Assembly: GCA_026770025.1 (NCBI GenBank)
Contig: JAMXDE010000022.1
Span: forward strand, 992,001 to 1,056,000
Source: Craspedostauros australis
Lineage: Eukaryota; Bacillariophyta; Bacillariophyceae; Mastogloiales; Achnanthaceae
DNA length: 64,000 nt
Reading direction: 5' to 3'
Below, piece after piece: positions 1 to 9,510 of this stretch. The translations under genes and the position numbers were made by a program. The stretch's first letter is position 1. Each line of letters begins with the position of its first letter. The notes under the pieces were generated by a model. That model searched no databases. It was not told where the DNA came from and worked only from the letters and a program-made list of their open reading frames with translations.

Positions 1-1214
1 CCGGCCAGACGGTTGAATGTCTCCACCGTGTCGGTATGCCACGGTCCCAGGATTTGGAACTTGATGTCGAACGAGCGTTCATAGAACTGGGTGGCGGTCT
101 TCTTGCCGGCGGTGGCGTCGCCCAAGGCGTCGAGGACGCAACTAAGCAGGAGCTGGCAGCTGTGGCGGGTGGATGCTTCATGTTCCAGCAACCGCAATGC
201 TCGCTGCAGGGAGTCCTCGGCCTCTTCCTTGCAACCGCACTGGAGGCAGTACCGTCCCATCTCCAGGTAGGCCTTGGCGAGTGCCCTGGGTGAGGTCTCT
301 CGCTTGGAATCTGTGGCAGTACCGACCTTTGTTCCCCAGTATTGCAGCTGTCGATGCTGATGCCCCGTGAGGCTGGGTCCGTTGGCGTGCTCAGCTTCCG
401 TCAATGGCGGTGAGGCGACCGCTGAACCTTCCCACATCGAACTCAGCCTGTTGATGGACAACGCGGTGATGCCATGGGCGGCGTTGTACACATCACTTGC
501 GAAATTGTGGAGGGACACTGTTGTTGACGGTGATGTTGGTGTTGCTGCTGGTACTTCTGATGTTGCTCTTGCTGCGGAGCTGCTGGGATACGCATCAGCC
601 TCGTCTTGGGATGGCGACGAGAACAGGGATGACACGGCGACCGAATGAGACGCCCTGGAACCACGCTCGTGTCCGCTCTGCATCGTGTTGTCGGATGCCA
701 TCCATTCGGAGCTGTCGTAGGACGTGAAAGACGACGAGTGGGTCAAGCTCACGGTGCTCTCCGTGACTGTCCACGCTCTGGCCTTGAGGGTCTCTATGTC
801 TTCGTGGTTGCTGCTGTTGCTAGCAGTGCTGCCGTCGGTGACGACGCTGCTGACGGACGTTGCGACATCATCCAACGATCCGCTCATGAGGGACTTGCAG
901 CGGATGTCGAGGCCCATCGGAGTCACGCCGCCGGCGATCAATGACTTCGATCGGCGGACGCATAAGCCGCCTCGACGCGCATGGGGCTCTGGATCCTTGT
1001 GGCTGCATCGCGAATGTGATTGCGATTGTGGCTGTGACTGCTGTCGTTGCTCATGATGGCCATGCTCATGATGGCGATGATGCTGACGAGAACTCGTGTC
1101 ATGGTGACGGCGATGGCCATTGCCTTCGGATACCCACCTCATCACAAGAGGGGCGGAGAGACTCTTCCTTGCGATTGCGGCCGGCGGCCTTGGCAATGGC
1201 GCCCCGATCGCCAT
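1..1214 (-). CDS. TPR-repeat protein, N-terminal part (runs off the left edge)
   Basis: The minus strand is open from the left edge to a TGA near 1400, and the first in-frame ATG is at 1214, giving about 404 residues before the edge. The first ~290 residues are low-complexity: a His/Gln/Ser-rich tract, then Ser/Thr-rich acidic sequence, probably disordered. The last ~90 residues show tetratricopeptide-like helices: ALAKAYLEMGRYCLQCG, then EEAEDSLQRALRLLEHEAS, then FYERSFDIKFQILGPWHTDT. The last resembles kinesin-light-chain-type TPR spacing (LGPxHxDT). Such repeats are protein-interaction scaffolds; the partner cannot be told. The start could be wrong if a 5' intron exists, because the frame is also open for ~60 codons upstream of the ATG. 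Confidence 0.6.
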   Translation of the reverse strand, partial: MAIGAPLPRPPAAIARKSLSAPLVMRWVSEGNGHRRHHDTSSRQHHRHHEHGHHEQRQQSQPQSQSHSRCSHKDPEPHARRGGLCVRRSKSLIAGGVTPMGLDIRCKSLMSGSLDDVATSVSSVVTDGSTASNSSNHEDIETLKARAWTVTESTVSLTHSSSFTSYDSSEWMASDNTMQSGHERGSRASHSVAVSSLFSSPSQDEADAYPSSSAARATSEVPAATPTSPSTTVSLHNFASDVYNAAHGITALSINRLSSMWEGSAVASPPLTEAEHANGPSLTGHQHRQLQYWGTKVGTATDSKRETSPRALAKAYLEMGRYCLQCGCKEEAEDSLQRALRLLEHEASTRHSCQLLLSCVLDALGDATAGKKTATQFYERSFDIKFQILGPWHTDTVETFNRLA

Positions 1215-1405
1215 GGCTGCGTCAAGCGCCTGCTTGGGTGGGAACGGTGGTGGGTGATGGGTGATGCCGTGGATAGAAGGGTTTATGAGCGCTCCGATTT
1301 TGTGGGGATTGTGCGATGCTGGAGCAGGTAGCCCGTACGAGCGTGGAGTGTGGCCTGTTCTGAAACGTTGCAATTCTGAGCTCTCTGCTGTCCACAGAAG
1401 ATTTG

Positions 1406-1438
1406 GATGATGCTCAGATGATGCTCAGATGATGCTCG
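1406..1438. repeat. 11-bp tandem repeat, 3 copies
   Basis: The unit GATGATGCTCA occurs three times in succession; the third copy has one substitution, and a degenerate continuation runs to about 1450. It lies just upstream of the minus-strand TPR gene. Confidence 0.8.
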
Positions 1439-2727
1439 GGTGATGCTAAGATGAAGCAACGAAACGATGAACCAAGGAGCTGATGGATCTGGTGGTGTTG
1501 GTTTCTGAATTGGCGAAACGGAGGGTGTCAATGCATCACGCCGTCTCTGATCCGCACGCAGATCACTCTTGTGCTGCAGGTACCTATTATACTATCTATA
1601 CTATCTACACTTGGGATTTGTATGGTGATCGCACAGTTGGCAATTGTATGGCAAGTACAAGTATCATTGATAGCACCTGTTCAAGTGCTGTTGCCAGATT
1701 CCGTGCCGTGGAACACGCCTGCTGCCGCCGATGTTCGCAAACAAACGCACACGCACACGCAAAGAGCATAGCAATCGGCATCCCATTGTCGCTGCTACTG
1801 CTGGTTCCACCACACACGCTGCTGTTGCCAGCGATGTCTTCGTTGGGAAGATCATCACAGCATGTTGATGGGTGGATGGGGATTGTTGGATGGATGGATC
1901 TATTTTCCGTTCTGTTGTGATGTTGGCTTCTCGTTCTGTTCTGTCGAAAATCTGGGTTCAACAAGACTTGCCCGTTGATCTTTACGTTGCCTCCGACGTT
2001 TAACGCCCACCAACGTCTGTTCAATCGAACGGCTCTCACACGGTGTCACATTTTCAATTCGTTCGGCGACCATGTACATCATCACAATTTCACACTGACG
2101 AAAACCGTTGTCTCATCGGGACAAGGGCACTTCATTCGACGAAAGAACCTTGGGAAGAGCAAGGCGGAGTTCCAGCCTCTATCAACCCTGCCGTCTCCGT
2201 CCTTCCAATCTGCCATAAGCGTGCGTCATTGTTCCACATGATACGCACTTGATCGTCACGATTTGGGTTTGGAGCGGAATTGCGATTCGACGGCCATTGT
2301 GCCATTGTGGTACTATAATATTCGTATTCATGGCCCACTGACTCTTGGCATCATGTACTTTGCATCCATCTTTGGATGGAATAGAGAAACAAGCTGCTGC
2401 GAGTCCTCTTGGTGGTCGGGGTGTGCCTGCGCATGAGCATGTCTGTGACGTGCCTTGCTGCGCATACCCGTACGGTGATCCCTACGCGAGTCAACGTTTC
2501 AGATACTCGAGCACGTTCCTCCAACAAGAAAAGGAATGGAAAAAGGAGAGCAGAACGATTGGGCTACTTCTGTTGCGATACTCCAGTTTGGTAGAGTATA
2601 CTGTTATACGACGTGGTGCTGTCCAATTTCGCAAGATGGTCAATGATGCTGTTGCGGACGAGTTTGCTTTTCCAGTAGCGTGTCCCAATATCCATAATGA
2701 GGGTTTTCATGTCTGTGGAGACAAACT

Positions 2728-2814
2728 CTACGTAGCTTGTCTCCACAGGCAAATTGAAGTCTCAATTTGCCTCCACAGGCAAATCGACCCCCATTTGCCT
2801 GTGGAGACAAACTG
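2728..2814 (+). repeat. Left 87-bp arm of an inverted hairpin-repeat pair
   Basis: This arm contains three ~18-bp motifs of the type TTTGCCTGTGGAGACAAA in mixed orientation, about 30 bp apart. Another copy lies just outside at 2711-2726. The arm aligns without gaps to the reverse complement of 3324-3410, at roughly 80% identity by eye. A further perfect 13-bp inverted match (ATATCCATAATGA, 2688-2700 against 3429-3441) lies outside the arms. Together these suggest a ~750-bp foldback or MITE-like unit, though I found no convincing target-site duplication. Confidence 0.7.
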
Positions 2815-3323
2815 AAGGTCGCCGAAAATGGCAACGTACTACTTAAGTCCCACATTCCTCCACGATGTCCCGTGTTGCAGAAAAAAAAAACCGATTTCGC
2901 TCCGAAACCCGAAAGTGGGTTGTTTTTTTTCTGACTCCTTCGAGTAACTCATTTATTTGGCGATTTCAAAAAAAAAAACGTCGCGATGCAGCACGGCGTC
3001 ATTGGTCATGTCTCAGGGGTTCCTTTCCGTGCGCCTGTCTTGCTTTTCTGACGTCATGGGATCTAAGGTAATGAGATTTTACTTTTTGATTTCGATGTCA
3101 TCCACCACGCTCCTGACAACAACACCAAAATCCTGGCAACGGTGTAACACAACAAGGAGGGTGGAGCACGAATCATGATTATTGTTTGTTCAATTACCAC
3201 AACTGCAGCGATTATTATAGAACTAAGACATGAGTCATGTCGTGAGTCGAGATGGCCAGCGAAAAAGGGTTTGAAAAAAAAACGGCTTCTCGTAAAGCGT
3301 ATTTGGGCTAGTCCGTTGAGTCG

Positions 3324-3410
3324 CAGTTTGTCTGTGGAGACAAATGGACCCCAATTTGCCTGTGGAGACAAATTGCACCTCCAATTTGCCTGGGGAGACA
3401 AGCCACGTAG
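3324..3410 (-). repeat. Right 87-bp arm of the inverted hairpin-repeat pair
   Basis: This is the inverted partner of 2728-2814. It carries three motif copies at about 30-bp spacing. The copy at 3327-3344 is a perfect hairpin, with 7-bp arms TTTGTCT and AGACAAA around a GTGG loop. The ~510 bp between the two arms contains A/T homopolymer runs and no supported gene. Confidence 0.7.
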
Positions 3411-5066
3411 GCCAGTACCAGGCCGAAATCATTATGGATATCAGATACTGTCGCATCGAAACTGGCTTTCTGTTGCAAACATGTTTCGCGAGAGTTATTG
3501 TTCCGTCAAAACCAAACAAGATCACAAGTTGCCACCCAGGGTCGTTTTGTGCTCTTTAGGTGTTCTGATTGGAATGTGGCGCGTATCGGTGAATGATGTG
3601 GTGTGTTCCAGTTGTCGTAGTGCTTTGGGATTCTGCGGCCCTCCAATGTTTGCTTGTTCCTCATCCTGTTGTTGTTGTTGTGGCCACTGCGGCGTGTTTT
3701 GTTCTTCGTTCTTGTGGTCGCGGTCATTCCTTGCTTTGTGCGGCAGGCCCCATTCGATTCACCTTGACCTCATTTCCGCCGTCTGCACTCCAATAGTTCT
3801 TCATTCGCGACTTCTTTTTGCGTTGTTGCGGTCCGGAGATCAGAAGACTTTTTTTGCATCGATGCCACCAGCAACACTATTCGAGGCACGAGCATTCTGT
3901 GTTGTGATGTTGCTGATGGCTGCAGTAGTCGTACAGATTGGCAACAGCAACGTGACGATTACGATCTACGCAGAGCTGCCTCGACGTCATGGCCGTTGTT
4001 CCCGCTGTTTGAGGTCGGACAAGGGTTGGCTCGCGGGCGGCTTTCGGATCGAAAAGGGTACCCCTCCTTGCGCTATTACCATTCAAGCGAGGATGAAAGG
4101 AGGACCAGTAGTAGTCTGCATGTGCACTCCGTAATGTTCATTCTCTGTGAAGGCAGGATTTCACCAACGCATGGTAGAGATTCAACAGCATCAACAAAAA
4201 AACTCTTTGCTCCCATGCCCTACCTATGGTACGGCCTATTCGTAGTCGCCTGAATGCGGCTGTTCCTTGGTCCCACAAACCGATGCAACAGTCACGCACC
4301 CTTGATGGAGTCGAAGGGTGGTGTGGAAGGCCCCTTGGATGGGGGCGCCCGTCAATGAGGCTGTGCACTCCTCCAAACTGGCACATTATCCACGTCTCAT
4401 TGTTTGCTTCGGCGATGAGGATTCAAAATGACCGCCACCATTCCTTCTTTCGCGGAGGTTAGCAGGGGCCAACGACGCACTGCCTTGCTTCAAGGGACAG
4501 GGGGTGTCAACAACACTCTCCGCGCTTGAACAACATGACGCGAACATGTCTTCGTTGGAAGAGATCACGCTGGACACACGCAATCTCCATGTGATCCCAC
4601 ACACGGATCACACTCCACGACCAAAGGTAGGAAAAAGCGGAACAATAACACGAAGTGCATGGAGCAAATAGTTCTTAATGGGCAGAGGTGAAGCACGATC
4701 GCGCGAGGCCGCTTTGGGCGCACCAACGATGCCGCAACCTCGCAGCTGTCGCGAATTTGGATTGCATCGCATGAGGGGACCCAGAGTCACAATACTGTAC
4801 GAGTACCCTCAACAATCCCAGCGTGCAAGTGAGAATCGACATCATCTTTCCAGACATTCCAACCGCGCCCTCGATGCTCCCAATGTCCATCTCTTCAAGC
4901 AGCCAACCAACATCATTGCATAATTTGCAATCTCTCCTGTCGTGCAGCCACCATTGCACCGCACGATTGCACCGACGCTTTTACTTGCATCGTACAGCTC
5001 TGAGAGTTGATTCATCGTAACAGACCATCAGACCACCAGACCGTCAGACCGACAAATCAAAAGACT

Positions 5067-8000
5067 ATGGTCATCACCATGATGAACGATCCCGCGTTGT
5101 CAACCAAATCGTCGGCGTCAATGGATTCTGAACCAAATGGAACAGCCGAGACCGGCCGTACATCGGTATCGGAGTTGAAGCCTACCGTGACAGAGGAGTT
5201 GATGACTACGTCTGCAAACACATCGCCCTCGCCCTCGTCCTCACCTTCCCCCAAAGCATCCAAAGCATCCAAAGCATCCAAAGCAACCTCCTTCTTTGGA
5301 AGGGACGCGGAATTGCAACATCTGCGGAAGATCTGGCGTCGCATCAACAAGGGGAAGCCCGTCATTCCAGCCGCTCTGGTCTGGGGAACAAGCGGCACTG
5401 GAAAGTCGCAGCTGATCGATCACTTCTTGAACCAAGTGAACTGCAGCTGCGAAGGCGGCCATCAGACTGAGCAAGCAAACGCACAACGCCCCTGCAGCTG
5501 CCGCTACGTGCTGCGAGGCAAGTACGACGAGTACACGGGAAGCAAGGACCCATTCTCTGCCATCATCCAGGCGCTGGATGACTTCGCGACGCAGCTCAAA
5601 CAAGGGCCCTCCGAAGAGCTGCAACGCATCCAAGAGGCAATAGAAGACGTGTTCTCCGCAGGTGCGGACGCTGGCTTCTCTCTTCCAAACAAGGATGATG
5701 CTAACCGCAATGATGCTGCGAAGCAGAGCTACTCGGCCGTGTCTGCTTTGATCGCAGTGGTTCCATCGTTGGACATCTTATTCTCCACCTCTACGGGGGC
5801 ATCTTCAATCCCCCCGGTGGACATATCCAGCAGCAACCTGCACCAGCAGTCCGGAGATGCAGGCATGGACACTGCGTCCGTATCCACCTGCAGCGTACGT
5901 GATCATGGCAAGTCCGATTCGATGACAGACATTGGATACCACAACCGCCACACGAAGAAGAAGGAATCCCCGAGCAGCTCGAAGAGCGCATGGAACAGAC
6001 TTTGCTACATCTTCATCCAGTTCATCAAGGCCGTCTCCACTCCACAACGACCTGTCTTCCTCTTCCTTGATGATCTGCAATGGTCTTCTGCCGCTGGGCT
6101 GGAGCTTCTTGCATCGTTGCTCAATGACACCGACCTCCACAACTTCATGTTGCTCGGTGCGATCCGACAGGAGACCGATCCTCACAATCATCAAGCCATG
6201 GAGCTGTTGCCAGAGGCACCCCTGCAACGATCATTCCTGGATCGCTTGGTGAATCAGAGCAGCGCAGGTACCAACGCCAACATCAATGCCAATGGACAAA
6301 AAGGGAACGACGAGGGCAATGAGAGAACCCTGGAGCAGGTCACCATTGGTCCCTTACCGTTGCCAGACTGCACCTTATGGCTTTCTCGCCTTCTCCATCG
6401 ATCTTATGACGACGACGATCTCAAGGCCCTCGCATCCAAGATCCACAAGAAGACACACGGCAATGTCTACTTCACTCTCCAGGCCGTCGAGGAGCTCAAG
6501 AGAAGCAACATTATCATCTACAACAGCATCTCGGATCGATGGGAATGGGATCTGAGCCAATCCACCAATGGTGGTAGTGAGGAGCTTCCCATCGGCGACA
6601 ATATCGTGGCCATCATCGAAGTGCAACTCAGGAGCTTGCCCCATGATCTGCAGCGAGTTCTGTCAGTCGCGGCATACATCCGCTCGACGTTCGATCTGCA
6701 CGTTCTGCAGGTAGTGTTGCAGCACATCGATGATCATGGAGGCATTGAAATGGAGTCCGAAGAAGAAGGATCCGGCACCAAAGCAGCAGCGACGCCGCCA
6801 TTGCCATCGTCAGGGCCATTGCCGTGGACATCTGACCGACTGTGCGTCCTCCTGGACCAAGCTCTTCTGGGAGGCCTCGTCACCAACTCCATTGGCGAGA
6901 GCCGATACCACTTCGCCCATGACCGTGTGCAACAGGCAGCCTATGGATTGATTCCATTCGGTGAGATCCGTAGCAAGCTTCGTCTGCAGATCGGTCGCTG
7001 TCTACTCGACATGTATCGAATGTCCAAGGCAACACCTGCACAAGAAGATGACCAAGAAGAGCACAACCGCCAACAAGCACAACAGCAGCAGCAACGACAA
7101 AATGACCATTCAGTCAAGGACATCGACAGCCTGCTATTCGTTGCAGCTGACCATCTCAACAGCGTACGCACGAAGGACCACCTCTTCCTTGTCTCATTCA
7201 ACCTTGAGGTGGGGCAGAAGGCACTCCAGATGGCTGCTCTGGCGTCAGCATCATCGTACCTGCAGAAAGCATCCGATGCGCTGCAACGCGTACGCAACCC
7301 ATGGACCGAACACTACGAGACCTGCCTCACGCTGTTCCAATGCCGATCGGAGGTGGAACTCTCGTTGGGAAACTTCGAGCTTGGGCACTCCGCTGGGAAT
7401 GAGATCATCGAAAGAGCGCAGGAATTTGATGAGAAGCTCCCCACATACCACTCCATGGCGGTCGCGTTGGGACGGGAAGGCAAGGCCGCTGAATCTATGT
7501 CAATCAGCTTGTCGGTCGCCCAGAAATTGGGCGAGTCTCCGAAGCGGTTCTATCTCTACCACGTTGTGAATGACGTGATGCAAATCAAGGCATTCTTGAG
7601 AAACAACACCGACGAAGAAATCTTGAACCTTCCAGCGCAGGAGGACCACCAGAAGACGATGGCATTGAAATTCCTCGACGAACTCATTTATCGATCATTT
7701 TTCTCCGGCAACTGGCTCTCGTGGATGGTCCACAACCTGAAGCGGGTCCGAATGACGATGAAGTACGGAATCGATGACGAATCTCCCAGCGCATTTGCAA
7801 CGCTGAGCGTGTTCTGGGATGTCACGAATCAGGAAAGTGCGCTGATGCTGCGATGCGCAGGGATCGCCCACAAGCTGCTGGGGCGCGCCGGAGGGAAACG
7901 ACAAACCAGCGTGGTCTACGGGACCACCGCAGGCTGGGTGTACCCCCACACCGAACCATTCTCCAAGTGCATCAAGACTTTGGAGAAAGGTCATTCCCTT

Positions 8001-9257
8001 GCCATGGAGGTCGGCGATTTCGGACTGGGGCTGACTGACCTCCAGCTCAGCAACACGCTGGCATTCTACTTCGGGTACAAGCTGCAGCCGTTGGTCACAT
8101 CTCTCGAAAATGCGCTTCAACAGTACACAATCTACAATGTGTCATTCAGCAATGAGGTCACGATCGCATTGCTGATGATGTCAAAGCACTTCGCCGGTAT
8201 GGATCCGATCGAGTGGGAAGTCTTCGAACGCAATGTGGACCATGACCTCGCCCAGAATGTGGCGAACAAAGATGAAGCACATCGGCTGGCAGCGACCTAC
8301 TCAGGTCTGCCTTTTCTGGCGATGCTTTTTCGGCGACACGAACTCGCCCAGCGAATGCTCAAGCTGTATCGCAAAGTATCCGTCATCGCGAAAGGCTACG
8401 GCACTGAATCGGCAACCATGCTTGCACAAGGCCTCACATCAGCCGCCTTGTTCCGAACCACTGGCAGGGCCAAGCACAAGAACAGCCTGAAGCAGCAGAT
8501 CGGCCTCGCCCGAGAACTCGTCACAAAGAAGGGAAGCAACACTACGAGCCTCTTGCAGTTGCTCAAGGCCGAGCGACTTTCCCTGAAGCCGATCACGTCA
8601 AACTCCACCATCGTCGGCCGCACCGAGCAAGCATACGGCATAGCCATCGCGATGGCTGAGAAGGCCTCGTTGATCCACTATTGCGCCATCGCTTGCGAAC
8701 AGTTGGCCGAGTACCTGCTGCGAGCCAAGAAGATTCTCGCGCGCAACAAGGGTGGTCCAAACATCCAACCTATGCAGACAGCACTTCACGAATCTATCTG
8801 CAAGTACATGGCACAGGCTGCGCAGTTGTACGAAGACTGGGGCTGCACCATCAAGGTGGAAGACATCCGCAATCGAAGGTCGAAGTACCTGCAAGCTGAT
8901 GCTGACAATGGTGAAATCCAGCTCCGGCTGACAGGTGGTGGTGGCGGTGGTGGCGGTGGTGGCAGTAGGGTTGTGGATGTGGACATGCACAGCAAGATGA
9001 GCTCCACGGCAAATTCGGGCGTGCCAAGTGTCACAGGACGGACAGCACAAAGCGGCACAAGCACTGGAGATCGCGATGGCAAATGGCTTCAGAAATCCTT
9101 GAGACAAGGCACGAGCATCGTCGAGGGGGACGATGGGATGCTGTACGTTGCGGGTGACACAATCGACGACAAGAGCGCACCTGCACAAAGCAACAACGAC
9201 AACAATAACGACGATGCTGATGATGTCTCGGTGTTGACGGAAGGGTCAGAGAAGTGA
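5067..9257 (+). CDS. Large STAND/AAA_16-type ATPase with helical-repeat C-terminus
   Basis: Intronless, about 1396 aa from the ATG at 5067; a second ATG pair lies at 5079/5082. After a Ser/Thr-rich leader with tandem KASKAS repeats comes an AAA_16/NACHT-like module. It has the entry motif SFFGRDAELQHLRKIW, Walker A WGTSGTGKSQ at about residues 105-114, and Walker B VFLFLDDLQWS near 330. A winged-helix-like segment follows (FAHDRVQQAAYGLIP). About 600 residues of alpha-helical, TPR-like sequence come next, then a poly-Gly tract near residue 1290 and an acidic, Asn/Asp-rich tail. This arrangement matches the ATPase core of large signalling proteins that often carry an N-terminal kinase or C-terminal GAF/histidine-kinase/cyclase domains, but no such effector domain is visible here. 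The likely role is a nucleotide-dependent signalling switch or scaffold; the ligand is unknown. Confidence 0.85.
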   Translation: MVITMMNDPALSTKSSASMDSEPNGTAETGRTSVSELKPTVTEELMTTSANTSPSPSSSPSPKASKASKASKATSFFGRDAELQHLRKIWRRINKGKPVIPAALVWGTSGTGKSQLIDHFLNQVNCSCEGGHQTEQANAQRPCSCRYVLRGKYDEYTGSKDPFSAIIQALDDFATQLKQGPSEELQRIQEAIEDVFSAGADAGFSLPNKDDANRNDAAKQSYSAVSALIAVVPSLDILFSTSTGASSIPPVDISSSNLHQQSGDAGMDTASVSTCSVRDHGKSDSMTDIGYHNRHTKKKESPSSSKSAWNRLCYIFIQFIKAVSTPQRPVFLFLDDLQWSSAAGLELLASLLNDTDLHNFMLLGAIRQETDPHNHQAMELLPEAPLQRSFLDRLVNQSSAGTNANINANGQKGNDEGNERTLEQVTIGPLPLPDCTLWLSRLLHRSYDDDDLKALASKIHKKTHGNVYFTLQAVEELKRSNIIIYNSISDRWEWDLSQSTNGGSEELPIGDNIVAIIEVQLRSLPHDLQRVLSVAAYIRSTFDLHVLQVVLQHIDDHGGIEMESEEEGSGTKAAATPPLPSSGPLPWTSDRLCVLLDQALLGGLVTNSIGESRYHFAHDRVQQAAYGLIPFGEIRSKLRLQIGRCLLDMYRMSKATPAQEDDQEEHNRQQAQQQQQRQNDHSVKDIDSLLFVAADHLNSVRTKDHLFLVSFNLEVGQKALQMAALASASSYLQKASDALQRVRNPWTEHYETCLTLFQCRSEVELSLGNFELGHSAGNEIIERAQEFDEKLPTYHSMAVALGREGKAAESMSISLSVAQKLGESPKRFYLYHVVNDVMQIKAFLRNNTDEEILNLPAQEDHQKTMALKFLDELIYRSFFSGNWLSWMVHNLKRVRMTMKYGIDDESPSAFATLSVFWDVTNQESALMLRCAGIAHKLLGRAGGKRQTSVVYGTTAGWVYPHTEPFSKCIKTLEKGHSLAMEVGDFGLGLTDLQLSNTLAFYFGYKLQPLVTSLENALQQYTIYNVSFSNEVTIALLMMSKHFAGMDPIEWEVFERNVDHDLAQNVANKDEAHRLAATYSGLPFLAMLFRRHELAQRMLKLYRKVSVIAKGYGTESATMLAQGLTSAALFRTTGRAKHKNSLKQQIGLARELVTKKGSNTTSLLQLLKAERLSLKPITSNSTIVGRTEQAYGIAIAMAEKASLIHYCAIACEQLAEYLLRAKKILARNKGGPNIQPMQTALHESICKYMAQAAQLYEDWGCTIKVEDIRNRRSKYLQADADNGEIQLRLTGGGGGGGGGGSRVVDVDMHSKMSSTANSGVPSVTGRTAQSGTSTGDRDGKWLQKSLRQGTSIVEGDDGMLYVAGDTIDDKSAPAQSNNDNNNDDADDVSVLTEGSEK

Positions 9258-9430
9258 AGTGAAGTGAAATGAAATGAAGCAAGACACCAAGGAGGTGTGG
9301 AATGATAGAGTTGGTAAGACTGAGTGGGAAGCATACTCGTACTGTAATAATCTTCATCGTTTACTACTACTCTATTGGCATCTATTCGCAGCATCGAAGT
9401 TGTCTGCCATGACCCACCAACAGGCGCCAG

Positions 9431-9484
9431 TGTCACATTGTGACCAAAATGAGCGGAGCGTTAAATTCCGTTATTTTGGCGCCA
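9431..9484. promoter_or_regulatory. Cluster of palindromes directly upstream of the glycosyltransferase
   Basis: Three palindromic elements are packed into 54 bp ending 26 bp before the ATG. They are GTCACATTGTGAC (9431-9443), an imperfect 14-bp inverted repeat pairing 9444-9457 with 9466-9479, and TTGGCGCCAA ending at 9484-9485. The last resembles an E2F-type core (TTTSGCGC). Regulatory function is inference. Confidence 0.3.
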
Positions 9485-9510
9485 ATTGAAAGCAACACAA
9501 ACTCGAATGG

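Larger units (their letters stand above)
1215..5066. other. Gene-poor intergenic stretch (3.85 kb)
   Basis: This separates the divergent TPR gene and the STAND ATPase. I see no supported gene here. The longest open frames (1483-1920, 2345-2815 and 3175-4134 on plus) start with non-ATG codons or lack recognisable domains, and open frames overlap on both strands. The stretch holds an 11-bp tandem repeat near 1406 and the pair of inverted hairpin-repeat arms at 2728-2814 and 3324-3410, described separately. The promoters of the two flanking genes must lie at its ends. Confidence 0.6.

Noticed and set aside
2711-2814. CRISPR-like repeats about 30 bp apart
   Set aside because: Repeats are in mixed orientation, spacers are similar to each other, and the structure is an inverted-arm pair in a eukaryotic genome.
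3175-4134. 319-codon plus-strand open frame
   Set aside because: It starts at a non-ATG codon, runs straight through the hairpin-repeat arm, has Cys-rich low-complexity sequence and overlaps frames on the other strand; no domain.
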